Below, in pieces: positions 36,590 through 48,044 of a stretch of DNA of 64,000 nucleotides. Numbering within the stretch: the stretch's first letter is position 1; each line of letters opens with the position of its first letter. A program made the translations under genes and the position numbers. A model generated the notes under the pieces. That model was not told the origin of the DNA. It worked only from the letters and a program-made list of their open reading frames with translations, and ran no database searches. Source of the DNA: Reinekea marinisedimentorum (GTDB taxonomy: Bacteria; Pseudomonadota; Gammaproteobacteria; Pseudomonadales; Natronospirillaceae); NCBI RefSeq assembly GCF_004341165.1, contig NZ_SLZR01000016.1:1-64000 (forward strand), in the 5' to 3' direction.

Positions 36590-39130
36590 TCAGAACAGGC
36601 TTTCGACCGGCGCACTGGCCGGAGGTGCGCCATTCTCAGTTTGCGGCAGGGTTTGCTCGGCACTGAAATCGATGGTGAGTGCCGAGTTGCTGTACTCAGT
36701 CGGGACATTGTTTTCTTTGAAGAACTCAAACCTGGCGCCCGAGCTGCCCGGTCGGGCTAACAAGCCGGTTGCTGGGTCAATGCGCACCTGCACAATGCCC
36801 ACAGGCTGAGGCTGTGAATTCAGTGGTTTGTTCTCAAGTGCGGTTTTCATAAACTCCAGCCAGGCCGGCAGGGCGGCTTTACCGCCGAATTCGTTGTTGC
36901 CGAGAGAGGTATTGGAGTCGTACCCAACCCAGGCGGTTGCCACATAATCGCCGTTGTAGCCGGTGAACCAGGCATCAACGGCATCATTAGTGGTACCGGT
37001 TTTACCTGCCAGGTCGGAGCGGTTCAATTCACTTCTGGCGGCGCGCCCGGTGCCTTTTTGAATGACATCCTGCAGCATGGAGTTCATCAGGAAGGCCGTT
37101 TGCGGTGACAGGACCTGTGGGGCGTATGACTTTTTCGCAGTACTGCCAGCCGTCGCTTGGCTTGCTTCCTGGTCGACTGCCAGTGCCAATGGCGTGATAT
37201 CGATAGCTACTGCGTTTTCGTTGGCGGGATCAGTTTCACCCTCCAGGTACGAAGGTGCTTCCGGGCAACCGCGACAGACCGTTTTAGGCGTTGCCTCAAA
37301 CAGGATATTACCGGACTTATCTTCAATTCTTTGGATGAAATAGGGCTCAACCTGATAGCCGCCGTTTGCGAAAACGGCATAACCGGTGGCCACCTTTAAC
37401 GGCGACATGGCCGTACTGCCCAGAACCAGGGTCATATCGTTTGCCAGCTCTTCAGCTTTAAATCCAAACCGCTCAGCGTAGTTGCGTGCATAGCGAATGC
37501 CGATGGAGTCGAGAATTCGAATGCTGGACAGGTTCCGGGATTGGTACAGAGCCTGGCGCATCGGTATTGGCCCAAGGTAGCGGTCGCCGGAGTTTTTTGG
37601 GCGCCAGACATCTTCCAGAGAGGCGTCAGCTCTGACAATCGGCGCATCATTCACGATTGATGCCGGTGTGTAGCCGGCATCAATGGCTGCACTGTATATG
37701 AATGGTTTGAAGTTTGAGCCGGGCTGGCGGCTCGATTGCACGGCGCGGTTGTATTTGTTCAGAATGAAATCAAAACCGCCGACCATTGCCTGAATACTGC
37801 CGTCTGTTGGTGATAGCGCAACCAGGGCTCCCTGAGCTTCCGGGACCTGAGCAAGAGCCCAGCCGGTTGCTGTTTTTTCCAGTCGGATCAGGTCGCCGGG
37901 TACCGCAACCTGATAGCTGCTGGTAATTTCAGGCCCTCTTTCGTTTACGCTAATGCGCTTTCGTGCCCAGGAGATCTCTTCCAGAGTCAGGCTGTAAACC
38001 TTGTCGTCACCTTTGGGGATGAAGCTCAGCGTGGATTCATCGCCGGGAACAACCAGCGCCGGGATCAGATCGCCGAACACCGGGGTCTTGTTGAGTCGTT
38101 CAAGTCGGTTTTTGAAAATTTCACGACCGTCAGCGCCCTCAGGGTTGAAGTGCTCTTCGCGCCCGCTATAGCCATGGCGGCGGCTGTAACTCAGCAGCGT
38201 TTTGCGCACGCCGCGATTGGCTGCGACCTGAAGGTCGCTGTTTACAGTGGTGTAAATGCTGTAGCCATCTGTATAGGCTGCTTCGCCAAAGCGCTCGAGC
38301 ATTTCGGCACGCACCATCTCGGCAAGGTAGTAGGCTTCAAAATCCGGATTGTTGCCATGGTAGCTCGCATCAATAGGTTCGGCGACGGCAAGTGAGTGCT
38401 CGCTTTCGGTAATGTAAGCGTTCGCTAACATAGCATCGAGAACGGTATTTCTTCTGCGTAATGCCCTGTCAGGATAGGAAATGGGGTTGGCACCTGAAGG
38501 AAGCTGGTGCAGCCCGGCAATCATAGCAAGCTGTGCTAGGCTTAAATCATTGATGTCCTTGCCGTAGTAAACAGTGGCGGCCGCCTGGATGCCGTAGGAC
38601 CGGTAACCCAGAAAATGCTTGTTAATATAAAGTTCAAAGATCTCTGCTTTAGTGAGCTCCTGCTCCATCTTCAGGGCAAGCAAGATTTCAGTGAACTTAC
38701 GGGTAAAGGTTTTCTGTTGTGTTAAGAAATAGTTACGGGCGACCTGCTGGGTCAGGGTTGAGCCGCCAGCGCCTTCTTTATCGCCGGTGATGAGAACATC
38801 GAGCGTAACGCGTGTGAAGCGAATGGGGTCAACACCGTGGTGTTCCTCAAAGCGTTTGTCTTCAATGGCGATTAACGCCTGAACAAATGGTACGGGCACC
38901 TGATCAAATGTCAGCGGAGTGCGACGTATCTCTCCGTATTCTGCAATTAGCTTGTTGTCTGAGCTTAAAATCCGCATTGGCGTTTGCAGTTTGAAGTCTT
39001 TTAGGGTGACTACATCCGGCAGGTGCGGAGACAAATAGAGATACACGCTGGCGGAAATGAGAACCGAGCCACAAATTGCTAAAAAGCCTAGCCACAACAG
39101 GAAATGTATTGATCTGATAACAAGTTTCAT
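36590..39130 (-). CDS. mrcA: Penicillin-binding protein 1A
   Basis: An 846-residue bifunctional peptidoglycan synthase. One membrane anchor lies near residues 8-30. The glycosyltransferase domain (about 55-230) has EDKRFEEHHGVD with its catalytic Glu. The transpeptidase domain has GSNFKPF (the SxxK serine, about residue 470), SRN and GKTGTTN (about 710). An OB-like insert lies between. Class A PBPs elongate the wall. It is divergent from pilMNOPQ, the classical ponA-pilM layout. Confidence 0.95.
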   Translation of the reverse strand: MKLVIRSIHFLLWLGFLAICGSVLISASVYLYLSPHLPDVVTLKDFKLQTPMRILSSDNKLIAEYGEIRRTPLTFDQVPVPFVQALIAIEDKRFEEHHGVDPIRFTRVTLDVLITGDKEGAGGSTLTQQVARNYFLTQQKTFTRKFTEILLALKMEQELTKAEIFELYINKHFLGYRSYGIQAAATVYYGKDINDLSLAQLAMIAGLHQLPSGANPISYPDRALRRRNTVLDAMLANAYITESEHSLAVAEPIDASYHGNNPDFEAYYLAEMVRAEMLERFGEAAYTDGYSIYTTVNSDLQVAANRGVRKTLLSYSRRHGYSGREEHFNPEGADGREIFKNRLERLNKTPVFGDLIPALVVPGDESTLSFIPKGDDKVYSLTLEEISWARKRISVNERGPEITSSYQVAVPGDLIRLEKTATGWALAQVPEAQGALVALSPTDGSIQAMVGGFDFILNKYNRAVQSSRQPGSNFKPFIYSAAIDAGYTPASIVNDAPIVRADASLEDVWRPKNSGDRYLGPIPMRQALYQSRNLSSIRILDSIGIRYARNYAERFGFKAEELANDMTLVLGSTAMSPLKVATGYAVFANGGYQVEPYFIQRIEDKSGNILFEATPKTVCRGCPEAPSYLEGETDPANENAVAIDITPLALAVDQEASQATAGSTAKKSYAPQVLSPQTAFLMNSMLQDVIQKGTGRAARSELNRSDLAGKTGTTNDAVDAWFTGYNGDYVATAWVGYDSNTSLGNNEFGGKAALPAWLEFMKTALENKPLNSQPQPVGIVQVRIDPATGLLARPGSSGARFEFFKENNVPTEYSNSALTIDFSAEQTLPQTENGAPPASAPVESLF

Positions 39131-39286
39131 GTTTTTCCAATTAAATGAAGGAGTTACGTTAAAATGCCGACAAGAAGCGTAGATTATAAGCCGATTTAGA
39201 GCTTTTTATACATTGCGCATTGGTCTATTGTGTTATGTAATAGTTAATGTAAATACTAAAAAGCATGCGTAAGTGTGTGTTGTTGA

Positions 39287-40927
<1,641 letters not shown>

Positions 40928-40931
<4 letters not shown>

Positions 40932-41566
40932 AGATGAAAGCGTTCTTTGAAGGGTTCAAGCAGGAAAACTTCGATTATCAAAATCCCGACTTTAACAATA
41001 TGGGCTCTTGGCCATTAGCCATCAAAATAACAACCTGTCTGCTGTTGAGTGTGTTGATCGTGTTCGGGTTTTATTGGTTCCTTATTAAAGATTCCTATTC
41101 CAGATACGATCGTGTTGTTTCCAGAGAGCCTACGCTGAAGCAGCAATATCAAACTAAATCTTTCCAGGTCGCCAATCTGGATGCGTTCAAGCTACAACTC
41201 ACCGAGATGCAGGAAAACTTTGATGTGCTGCTGTCTCAGTTGCCGGAAGATGTGAAAATGCCGGGCCTGATTGATGATATCAGTACCACCGGAACACAGA
41301 GCGGCCTGGAGGTCGATCGTATAGAACCAGCCAATGATGTGGTTAAAGAGTTCTATATCGAGACCCCGATTAGCATTACAGTGAATGGCTCTTACCATGA
41401 GATGGGCAACTTTGTCAGTTCAATGGCGGCCATTCCAAGGATTGTAACCCTGCATGACTTTTCGCTAGAGGGTGTGGCTCGCTCAAATGATGAGAACGAT
41501 TCTGAAGCGCCTCTGAAAATGACCATTCTGGCTAAGACTTACCGTTACAAGGGAGGCGATGAGTAA
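40928..41566 (+). CDS. pilO: Type IV pilus assembly protein PilO
   Basis: A 212-residue inner-membrane protein with one membrane segment (about 33-53), a coiled coil (about 60-100) and a periplasmic domain. It pairs with PilN and PilP in the alignment complex. LPEDVKMPGLIDDISTTG and the GSYHEMGNFVS region match the family. It overlaps pilN and pilP by a few bases, so the set is translationally coupled. Confidence 0.94.
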
Positions 41567-42117
41567 TGAGCGTTGTTAATAAAGCTCTTGTTGTTCTTGT
41601 TTTGCCTTTGGTGCTCTTTTCCTGTGTTAAGCAGGACCCTCTGACAGATTTAAAGGCATTCGTTCAGGAACAGGATTCCCGACCTAAAGGTAAAATTCCA
41701 CCACCTCCGGAGTTTGCTCAGCCAGAGTTCGTTTCTTACACCGCCAGTAGCTTGCGTTCACCATTTGAAGTGCCCAGGCCTGTAGAGCTGGTAGCAGAAG
41801 AAAAGAATGCACCGAAAAGCAATGTGTCGCCTGACTTTGGGCGTGTAAAGGAATACCTGGAAACGTTTCGTATTGAAAATATCTCCATGGTCGGCACGCT
41901 CTATGGCCTTGACGCTGAAGAGGTGCTGTGGGCATTGGTAAAAGACGCGCAGGGCGAAGTTCATAAGGTTCGGGTAGGGAATTACCTGGGGCGTAACTTT
42001 GGTCGTATCGTTGATATTAGTGAAACTCAGATTGATCTGATTGAGATCGTTCCATCCGGCAAAGAGAACTGGGTCGAAAGACCGCGGGTGATCTTGCTGA
42101 ATGGTCTGGATCAATAA
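41566..42117 (+). CDS. pilP: Type IV pilus assembly lipoprotein PilP
   Basis: A 183-residue lipoprotein. The signal peptide ends in lipobox LFSC, giving lipidated Cys20. A proline-rich linker and a beta-sandwich with YRVRVGNYLGRNFG-like sequence (here HKVRVGNYLGRNFG) follow. It links PilNO to the PilQ secretin. It overlaps the pilO stop by 1 bp (TAATG). Confidence 0.94.
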   Translation: MSVVNKALVVLVLPLVLFSCVKQDPLTDLKAFVQEQDSRPKGKIPPPPEFAQPEFVSYTASSLRSPFEVPRPVELVAEEKNAPKSNVSPDFGRVKEYLETFRIENISMVGTLYGLDAEEVLWALVKDAQGEVHKVRVGNYLGRNFGRIVDISETQIDLIEIVPSGKENWVERPRVILLNGLDQ

Positions 42118-42129
42118 AGGGGTTGTAAG

Positions 42130-44271
42130 ATGAAAATAGTGAAGGTACAAGAAAAAATGAAGCGTTTAGGGACTTTCTTCGCGTTAGTGCTTGCAGCCAA
42201 AGCGTTTGCAGTAAACCTGACTGATTTTGAAGTTCTCTCATTGTCAGGTGACCGGACTCAGGTGGTGTTGACATTCGATGGTGCTGCCCCGGAGCCGGTG
42301 GGTTACAGTATCGAAGACCCGGCACGAATCTCTCTTGATTTTGTCGGTGCTTCCAGCCAACTCGATAGCAAGTATATTCAAATTGGTAGTGGCAACACCC
42401 GCAATGCGGCTGTTTTGGATACTGGAGATCGGGTGCGTATTGTTTTCAGCCTCTCTCAATTGGTTTCCTACGCGTCTGAAGTGAATGGTAACGTGCTTTC
42501 GGTTTTCATCGGGGATGGTGTTCAATCTCTGGTTTCCGACAAGCCTAAAGGGCCAGCTGTCACTCAGCCTGCGCCAGCAACTGCAGCCGCGCCAGCACCG
42601 AAAGCGATAGCCAAGGCCTCCAATGAGGTATCTGATGTCGATTTCCGCCGCACTGAAGCCGGTGCCGGTCAGGTTGCTATTCAGTTTGCCAATTCAGGCG
42701 CTAATGCATCTGTCTATGAAGAGGCAGGCGACATTGTGATTCGGGTTGAAGATTTTGAAGTGCCTTCTGAACTGCGTCGCCGTCTGGATGTTATTGATTT
42801 TGCAACGGCGGTTCACTACATCAGTGTGTTCAATGAAGACAATGACGCCTATATCCGCCTTGATGTAGATGGCGCCTATGACTACCTCGCTTATCAGTCT
42901 GACAACAGCATGACCGTTGAAGTAAACCAGTTAACCGAGGAAGAAGCTGAAGCCCGTCTGAAAGAGAAATTCCCGTACACCGGTGAAAAGCTATCACTGA
43001 ATTTCCAGGATGTGGAAGTGCGTGATGTCCTGCAGATTATGGCGAATTATGTTGGCTTTAACCTTGTCGCTTCAGATTCGATCAGTGGTTCCATTACCCT
43101 GCGTCTGAACAATGTGCCGTGGGATCAGGCACTCGACCTGGTATTGAATACCAACGGTCTGGATAAGCGTCAGTCCGGTAACGTTTTACGCATTGCGCCT
43201 TCAGCTGAGCTGGCAGAGCAGGATAAATTAGCCCTGGAGGCGAGAGATCAGGCAGAAAAACTGGCCGCTCTAAGAACAGAATATGTGCAGATCAATTATG
43301 CCAAAGCGGAAGATATTGCGACTATCATTAACTCTGCAGATCGTACCACCGCAACAACAACGGAATTGAATCAGCTGGGTCAAACGACCGTTGAGACGAC
43401 CGGTAACGGATTCCTCTCATCCCGCGGCAGTATCGTTGTTGATTCGCGAACCAATACACTGGTCATTACCGACACCGCGACAAATTTGGAAGGTATCCGT
43501 AAAGCCATCGCAATTTTCGATGTGCCGGTACGACAAGTGCTGATTGAAGCCCGCATCGTATCTGCCCGAACTTCCATCGATGAGGGTTTGGGTGTGCAAT
43601 GGGGCGGACAGATTTATGAAGATGTTGGCTCAGGTAACTTCCATGCGTCCGGTTCTTTGGATCAGAACGCAAACACGGTAGACGACGACGGGGAAACCAT
43701 CGACTTTGACGACATGCTGGCAGTCGGTCTTCCGTTAGACAGCAACACCGGGTCGTTTGCAATTGGCTTTACCCAGGGGCTGTTTGATATTGAGCTGGAA
43801 ATTTCCGCACTGGAATCGACCGGTCAGGCTGAAGTAATTTCTCAACCAAAAGTGATTACTCAGGATGGTCAGCAGGCAAGCATCTTCTCCGGTCAGAACG
43901 TTGCAATTCTGGGTGAATTGGTTGAAGCAGGTCTGAAACTGGATGTGACGCCACAGATTACCCCGGACGACCGTGTGGTATTAAACCTGACTGTAAACCA
44001 GGATTCAGTATCAACCACTTCCAGCTCCGGTTTGACCGCAATCGATACCAATACCGTAACCACACAGGTATTGGTTGAGAATGGTGCAACGCTGGTGCTG
44101 GGTGGTGTATATCGTGTAGAAACCAGTTGGACAGAAGACAAAACACCATTCTTTGGTGACCTGCCGGTCATCGGCAACCTGTTCAAACGTGAAACATCAT
44201 CAGACGAAAAATCCGAGCTGTTGATCTTTATCACGCCTACATTGATTGAAGAGGACATGCTTTTTAACTAA
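42130..44271 (+). CDS. pilQ: Type IV pilus secretin PilQ
   Basis: A 713-residue outer-membrane secretin through which the pilus leaves the cell. The signal peptide ends near AAKAFAVN (about residue 26). Two AMIN domains (about 28-130 and 165-270) bind peptidoglycan. An STN/N0 domain (about 290-345) and an N1 NolW domain (about 375-470) lead to the secretin barrel (about 540-710) with SQPKVITQDGQQASIFSGQ and GGVYRVETSWTEDKTPFFGDLP. ATG at 42130 follows AAAGGGG. aroK overlaps its stop by 1 bp. Confidence 0.95.
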   Translation: MKIVKVQEKMKRLGTFFALVLAAKAFAVNLTDFEVLSLSGDRTQVVLTFDGAAPEPVGYSIEDPARISLDFVGASSQLDSKYIQIGSGNTRNAAVLDTGDRVRIVFSLSQLVSYASEVNGNVLSVFIGDGVQSLVSDKPKGPAVTQPAPATAAAPAPKAIAKASNEVSDVDFRRTEAGAGQVAIQFANSGANASVYEEAGDIVIRVEDFEVPSELRRRLDVIDFATAVHYISVFNEDNDAYIRLDVDGAYDYLAYQSDNSMTVEVNQLTEEEAEARLKEKFPYTGEKLSLNFQDVEVRDVLQIMANYVGFNLVASDSISGSITLRLNNVPWDQALDLVLNTNGLDKRQSGNVLRIAPSAELAEQDKLALEARDQAEKLAALRTEYVQINYAKAEDIATIINSADRTTATTTELNQLGQTTVETTGNGFLSSRGSIVVDSRTNTLVITDTATNLEGIRKAIAIFDVPVRQVLIEARIVSARTSIDEGLGVQWGGQIYEDVGSGNFHASGSLDQNANTVDDDGETIDFDDMLAVGLPLDSNTGSFAIGFTQGLFDIELEISALESTGQAEVISQPKVITQDGQQASIFSGQNVAILGELVEAGLKLDVTPQITPDDRVVLNLTVNQDSVSTTSSSGLTAIDTNTVTTQVLVENGATLVLGGVYRVETSWTEDKTPFFGDLPVIGNLFKRETSSDEKSELLIFITPTLIEEDMLFN

Positions 44272-44807
44272 TGCTTCTTCAGAAACATGTAATCCTAATA
44301 GGACCAATGGGCGCTGGCAAAAGCACCATTGGTCGCTTTATATCTGAACAACTTACTTGTCCTTTTGTTGACCTCGATAAAGTCATAGAAAACCGAGCAG
44401 GGGCTTCTATACCCTGGATCTTTGATATCGAAGGCGAGCAGGGCTTTCGTGAGCGGGAAACTGCCGCACTCGATGAGGTGCTAAGAGAACCGCCGCAAAT
44501 CATAGCCACCGGCGGCGGTTGTATTCTAAAGCCTGAAAATCAAAAAATGCTGCAGCAGGGAATCACTGTTTATTTGGTTACCTCGATCGAGCAGCAGTTA
44601 GAGCGCACCGCGAAGGATAAGAATCGACCACTTCTACAGGCTGAAAATCCGGAAGACATTCTGGCCGGCCTTGCACAGACCCGTAATCCGATATACGAGC
44701 GTCTGGCCGATATTGAGGTTGTCACAAACTGTAAACCACCAAAATTAGTTGCGCAGGAAATACTGCAGCATCTCTCAGAGCCAAACCATGAAAACTCTTC
44801 AAGTTGA
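44271..44807 (+). CDS. aroK: Shikimate kinase
   Basis: A 178-residue kinase of the shikimate pathway. The P-loop GPMGAGKSTIGR (about 11-22), the shikimate-binding DLDKVIE and the GGGCI loop are intact. The start overlaps the pilQ stop (TAATG), and its end overlaps aroB by about 20 bp. The pilQ-aroK-aroB order is conserved. Confidence 0.95.
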   Translation: MLLQKHVILIGPMGAGKSTIGRFISEQLTCPFVDLDKVIENRAGASIPWIFDIEGEQGFRERETAALDEVLREPPQIIATGGGCILKPENQKMLQQGITVYLVTSIEQQLERTAKDKNRPLLQAENPEDILAGLAQTRNPIYERLADIEVVTNCKPPKLVAQEILQHLSEPNHENSSS

Positions 44808-45870
44808 TTTAGCTGAACGCAGCTACCCGATCTATATTGGTAATTGTCTAACCAACCCGGACTTAATTGTCGAAACCTTACCGCACAAAGAAATTGTTAT
44901 CGTTTCTAATGAAACAGTGGCCCCGCTGTATCTTGAAACGGTGAAAGCTCCACTGGTGAATGCCGGCAAGCGTGTTGAAGCCGTAGTGTTACCGGACGGC
45001 GAAAAGTTCAAGACCCTTGATACAGTCAATAAAATCTTTGATGTCTTACTCGAAGGTAATTTCAGCCGGAAGGTGGCCCTGGTCGCACTGGGTGGCGGTG
45101 TTATTGGTGACATGACTGGTTTTGCTGCCGCCTGTTATCAGCGCGGCGTTGATTTCGTGCAGGTACCCACTACCTTATTGTCTCAGGTCGATTCTTCAGT
45201 GGGTGGTAAAACCGGCGTGAATCACCCGCTGGGCAAAAATATGATTGGTGCTTTTAAGCAGCCTCTTGCGGTATTGATTGATCCTTCCACCCTGACGACA
45301 TTACCGCCCAAGGAATTTTCTGCCGGCTTTGCCGAAGTTATTAAGCACGGTGTTATTCAGGATGAATCCTATTTCGCCTACCTTGAGCAGAATCTGGATA
45401 AGATTTTCAGCCTGGATCTTGCAACTCTGGCAGACGTTATCGAGGGCTCCTGCCAAATTAAGCGTTCTGTTATTGAGCAGGATGAGACCGAACAAAACAT
45501 ACGAGCGATCCTGAATTTAGGACACACCTTTGGCCATGCCATTGAAACAACAATGGGCTACGGTGTCTGGTTGCACGGTGAAGCTGTCGCGGTAGGAATG
45601 CTTATGGCGGCCGATTTGTCGGCTCGCATGGGTAATATTGAGCCGTCTGTTGTTGCGCGTATTAAAACCTTGGTGAATGCTGCAGCGCTTCCGGTCGAGG
45701 TGCCGGAGAAAATGACACCTGAAAACTTTCTGGCAGCCATGTATCGGGATAAAAAAGTTGAGTCCGGCACGCTGCGACTGGTGTTGATTACGGCATTGGG
45801 TCAGGCGGAAGTGACCGCAGAATTTGATAGTGCATTACTGAGTGAGACGCTAAGTCATTTTTGCCGTTGA
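44788..45870 (+). CDS. aroB: 3-Dehydroquinate synthase
   Basis: A 360-residue NAD- and zinc-dependent enzyme making dehydroquinate from DAHP. GGGVIGDMTGFAAACYQRGV, PTTLLSQVDSSVGGKTGVNH and GHTFGHAIE (zinc ligands) are present. The frame is open upstream, but ATG at 44788 gives the family N-terminus MKTLQVDLAERSYPIYIG. It starts within the aroK end. damX follows 80 bp later. Confidence 0.96.
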   Translation: MKTLQVDLAERSYPIYIGNCLTNPDLIVETLPHKEIVIVSNETVAPLYLETVKAPLVNAGKRVEAVVLPDGEKFKTLDTVNKIFDVLLEGNFSRKVALVALGGGVIGDMTGFAAACYQRGVDFVQVPTTLLSQVDSSVGGKTGVNHPLGKNMIGAFKQPLAVLIDPSTLTTLPPKEFSAGFAEVIKHGVIQDESYFAYLEQNLDKIFSLDLATLADVIEGSCQIKRSVIEQDETEQNIRAILNLGHTFGHAIETTMGYGVWLHGEAVAVGMLMAADLSARMGNIEPSVVARIKTLVNAAALPVEVPEKMTPENFLAAMYRDKKVESGTLRLVLITALGQAEVTAEFDSALLSETLSHFCR

Positions 45871-45950
45871 GGTTTGCGCGGGTAAAAGTCGCTAGACAGC
45901 CCGAATATTTGCCGTTTAAATAAATTGGATTAGTTTTGGAGAGCTGGCTG

Positions 45951-47414
45951 ATGGACCTGTCTGAACAATCCGAGCGTATGCAAGAACACTACAACCTGCA
46001 CCACGATCCGTTTGGTGCACTGGTTGATGCTATGGTATTCAGTGGTGCCGGTGGCCGCTATGAGGCTGCCGAAACCATCCGCCACCTGCTTTCTTACAGC
46101 CCACAAGAAATCCTGCTTTATGGTCAACCCGGTAGCGGTAAGCGCACGCTGGCACAGCATGTTCTGAAAATGCTGGAAGATCACTGGCGCATCGCCTGGA
46201 TTGATGGCTCCGATACCGAGTCTGTTGTGGCATTGCTCAAAGAGGTTGTTGGCCAGCTGGGTTTGGGTTTGCGTGTAGAAAGTAACCCGGAGCTGTTGCT
46301 GCCGCAGTTGGTCGAACTGGCTTCCCAAAGAGCACAAAACGATGAAATGTTTTTAATCGTGGTGCAATTTGCTGATCGCCTGCCCAAGGACGTATTTTCC
46401 TGTTTACAGCAGATCAGAGGCTTGAGTGAAGATACCGAGTTTCGTATTCGTCAGTTCTGGTTAGCGGATTCCGTCGAAAAGCTGCCGGCCGCTCTGGATG
46501 AAGAAGCCTGTTATGCACACGAACTCACCCCCTTTGCTCCGCTCGATGCCAGCCAGTATCTGAAAGACAGGCTGGTTGCCGCCGGTGGTATGAATATCTT
46601 TCCCTTTACGGAAAAGGATATAAGCCGGTTGAATCAGTTGGCAAAGGGGTTGCCAATGGAACTCAACGAAATTGCGCGTGACTATCTGATTGGCTCAACC
46701 TTTAAAACAACCGAGAAGAAGCAGGCTTTTCCAGTCACCCATGTCATTGCCGGCCTGGCAGCCCTTTGCCTGGTTGTGCTCGCCTTCCTTTACAATGCCA
46801 ATGTAAAAAAAACCGATGAAATCGAAATTCAATCGGCAATCACGCCTGTCGCAGAAAGCGGAATGACCTCCATTGAAGAAAAGCTTGCCAAGGCCGTGGC
46901 TAAGGTAGAGGCAATTCAGGCGCAACCTAATGCCGAACGTGAATCAGCTGCATTAACGCCACAGAAGGCAGCGGAAGTTAAGTCTGACGTGACCACCGCC
47001 CCCGTTGAACCTGAACAAGCCGTGGTTGCGCAGCCTGAGGTCGTTAGTGAGGTTGAGAGTAAGGCTGTTGAAGAGCCAAAGGCCCCCGCAGAGCCCGTGC
47101 AGCAAGCAGAAGTGGTTGATATAAAGCCGTCATCAACACGCTTGATTGATATCGCAGCCGATGCTGAGTTCACCATGCAGTTGATTGGTGTCCGCGAACG
47201 GGAAAAGCTGGTTCCGCTGAAAGCTAAGTTCAGTCAGCCGGAAAAGGTTGATCTGGTAGAAACTCAGTATAAAGGATTGCCTTGGTTTATTCTGATCTAC
47301 GGCCGTTACACCACGAAAGAGGCGGCCGTAAAAGACGCTGCATCGCTACCGGAGCCGTTTGCCGGTCAGCAACCCTGGTACCGCACCTTTGCGGCTATTC
47401 GCTCAGATATGTGA
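45951..47414 (+). CDS. damX: AAA ATPase and SPOR-domain cell-division protein (DamX-like)
   Basis: A 487-residue protein. The N-terminal AAA/ExeA-like domain (about 20-250) has Walker A GQPGSGKRT, with K followed by R in place of the usual S/T pair. A membrane segment lies at about 262-282. An acidic Ala/Glu/Val-rich linker (about 290-400) leads to the C-terminal SPOR domain (about 405-485), which binds denuded septal glycan. It sits after aroB as damX does in E. coli. The ATG at 45951 with GGAGAG 7 nt upstream is preferred over TTG at 45936. The dam methylase that follows damX in enterics is absent. The 3' end overlaps convergent acpH by 12 bp. Confidence 0.87.
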   Translation: MDLSEQSERMQEHYNLHHDPFGALVDAMVFSGAGGRYEAAETIRHLLSYSPQEILLYGQPGSGKRTLAQHVLKMLEDHWRIAWIDGSDTESVVALLKEVVGQLGLGLRVESNPELLLPQLVELASQRAQNDEMFLIVVQFADRLPKDVFSCLQQIRGLSEDTEFRIRQFWLADSVEKLPAALDEEACYAHELTPFAPLDASQYLKDRLVAAGGMNIFPFTEKDISRLNQLAKGLPMELNEIARDYLIGSTFKTTEKKQAFPVTHVIAGLAALCLVVLAFLYNANVKKTDEIEIQSAITPVAESGMTSIEEKLAKAVAKVEAIQAQPNAERESAALTPQKAAEVKSDVTTAPVEPEQAVVAQPEVVSEVESKAVEEPKAPAEPVQQAEVVDIKPSSTRLIDIAADAEFTMQLIGVREREKLVPLKAKFSQPEKVDLVETQYKGLPWFILIYGRYTTKEAAVKDAASLPEPFAGQQPWYRTFAAIRSDM

Positions 47415-47969
47415 CCTGAGCATATCGATATACTGATCAAGCGTAGATTCAAAGTCATACGTCCAGTCGATCGCCAGAGGTGCGTTCTGTTCAATCGGGT
47501 TCTGAAAACGGACCCGGCGGGCAACCCCGAGTAGCGCATTATGAATTCCCTTTCTGGAGCGGTAACCGACAAACCAATCGTATTGCATCATTGAGCTGAG
47601 GGTACGTTGCAGCCGTTCTGGTGCGGGCAACTCATCAAAGGCTGCAATTTTTGCATAGGCGGCATTGGAAAATTGCTCCAGCGGCAGGCTGTGGTAGTTG
47701 CGCCAGTGAATGGCAATGTGATGGTCGAGCATCATATCGATGATAACCGGCGTTGTTTTCCTGAACACCGGCCTCAGCTGCTCTCTTACCGGCAACAGAA
47801 TTTCGCTGTTATCTGTTAGCCGGTCGATGTACTGGTGCCGGTCGAAGTGGCTGAAAAAGCTTGCCGAGCAGGTTCCTTCGGCAGGCCTTCTGGCAAAGTC
47901 CGGCCACAGGCTGCCTGCCAGGGCGGCGGGCGTGTCGTCAGAGAAAAGGCAATGCCCGAGAAAGTTCAT
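47403..47969 (-). CDS. acpH: Acyl carrier protein phosphodiesterase
   Basis: A 188-residue protein of the AcpH family, which removes phosphopantetheine from holo-ACP. It starts [20 protein letters not shown] and holds the HD-like [12 protein letters not shown] and [12 protein letters not shown] segments, matching E. coli AcpH (193 residues). It lies convergent to damX and divergent from hemE (75-bp gap). Confidence in the exact function is moderate, as no paralogue was tested. Confidence 0.83.
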   Translation of the reverse strand: MNFLGHCLFSDDTPAALAGSLWPDFARRPAEGTCSASFFSHFDRHQYIDRLTDNSEILLPVREQLRPVFRKTTPVIIDMMLDHHIAIHWRNYHSLPLEQFSNAAYAKIAAFDELPAPERLQRTLSSMMQYDWFVGYRSRKGIHNALLGVARRVRFQNPIEQNAPLAIDWTYDFESTLDQYIDMLRSHI

Positions 47970-48044
47970 ATCAAACTAAATGCCGTCGTAAGTCGGTGGA
48001 ACAGCCAGTATACTGCCAGCAAAAGAATTATCAGGTATATCACA

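Noticed and set aside
47835-48044. Longer N-terminus of hemE
   Set aside because: The extension runs opposite the acpH gene, has no family similarity, and GTG 48045 gives the normal length.
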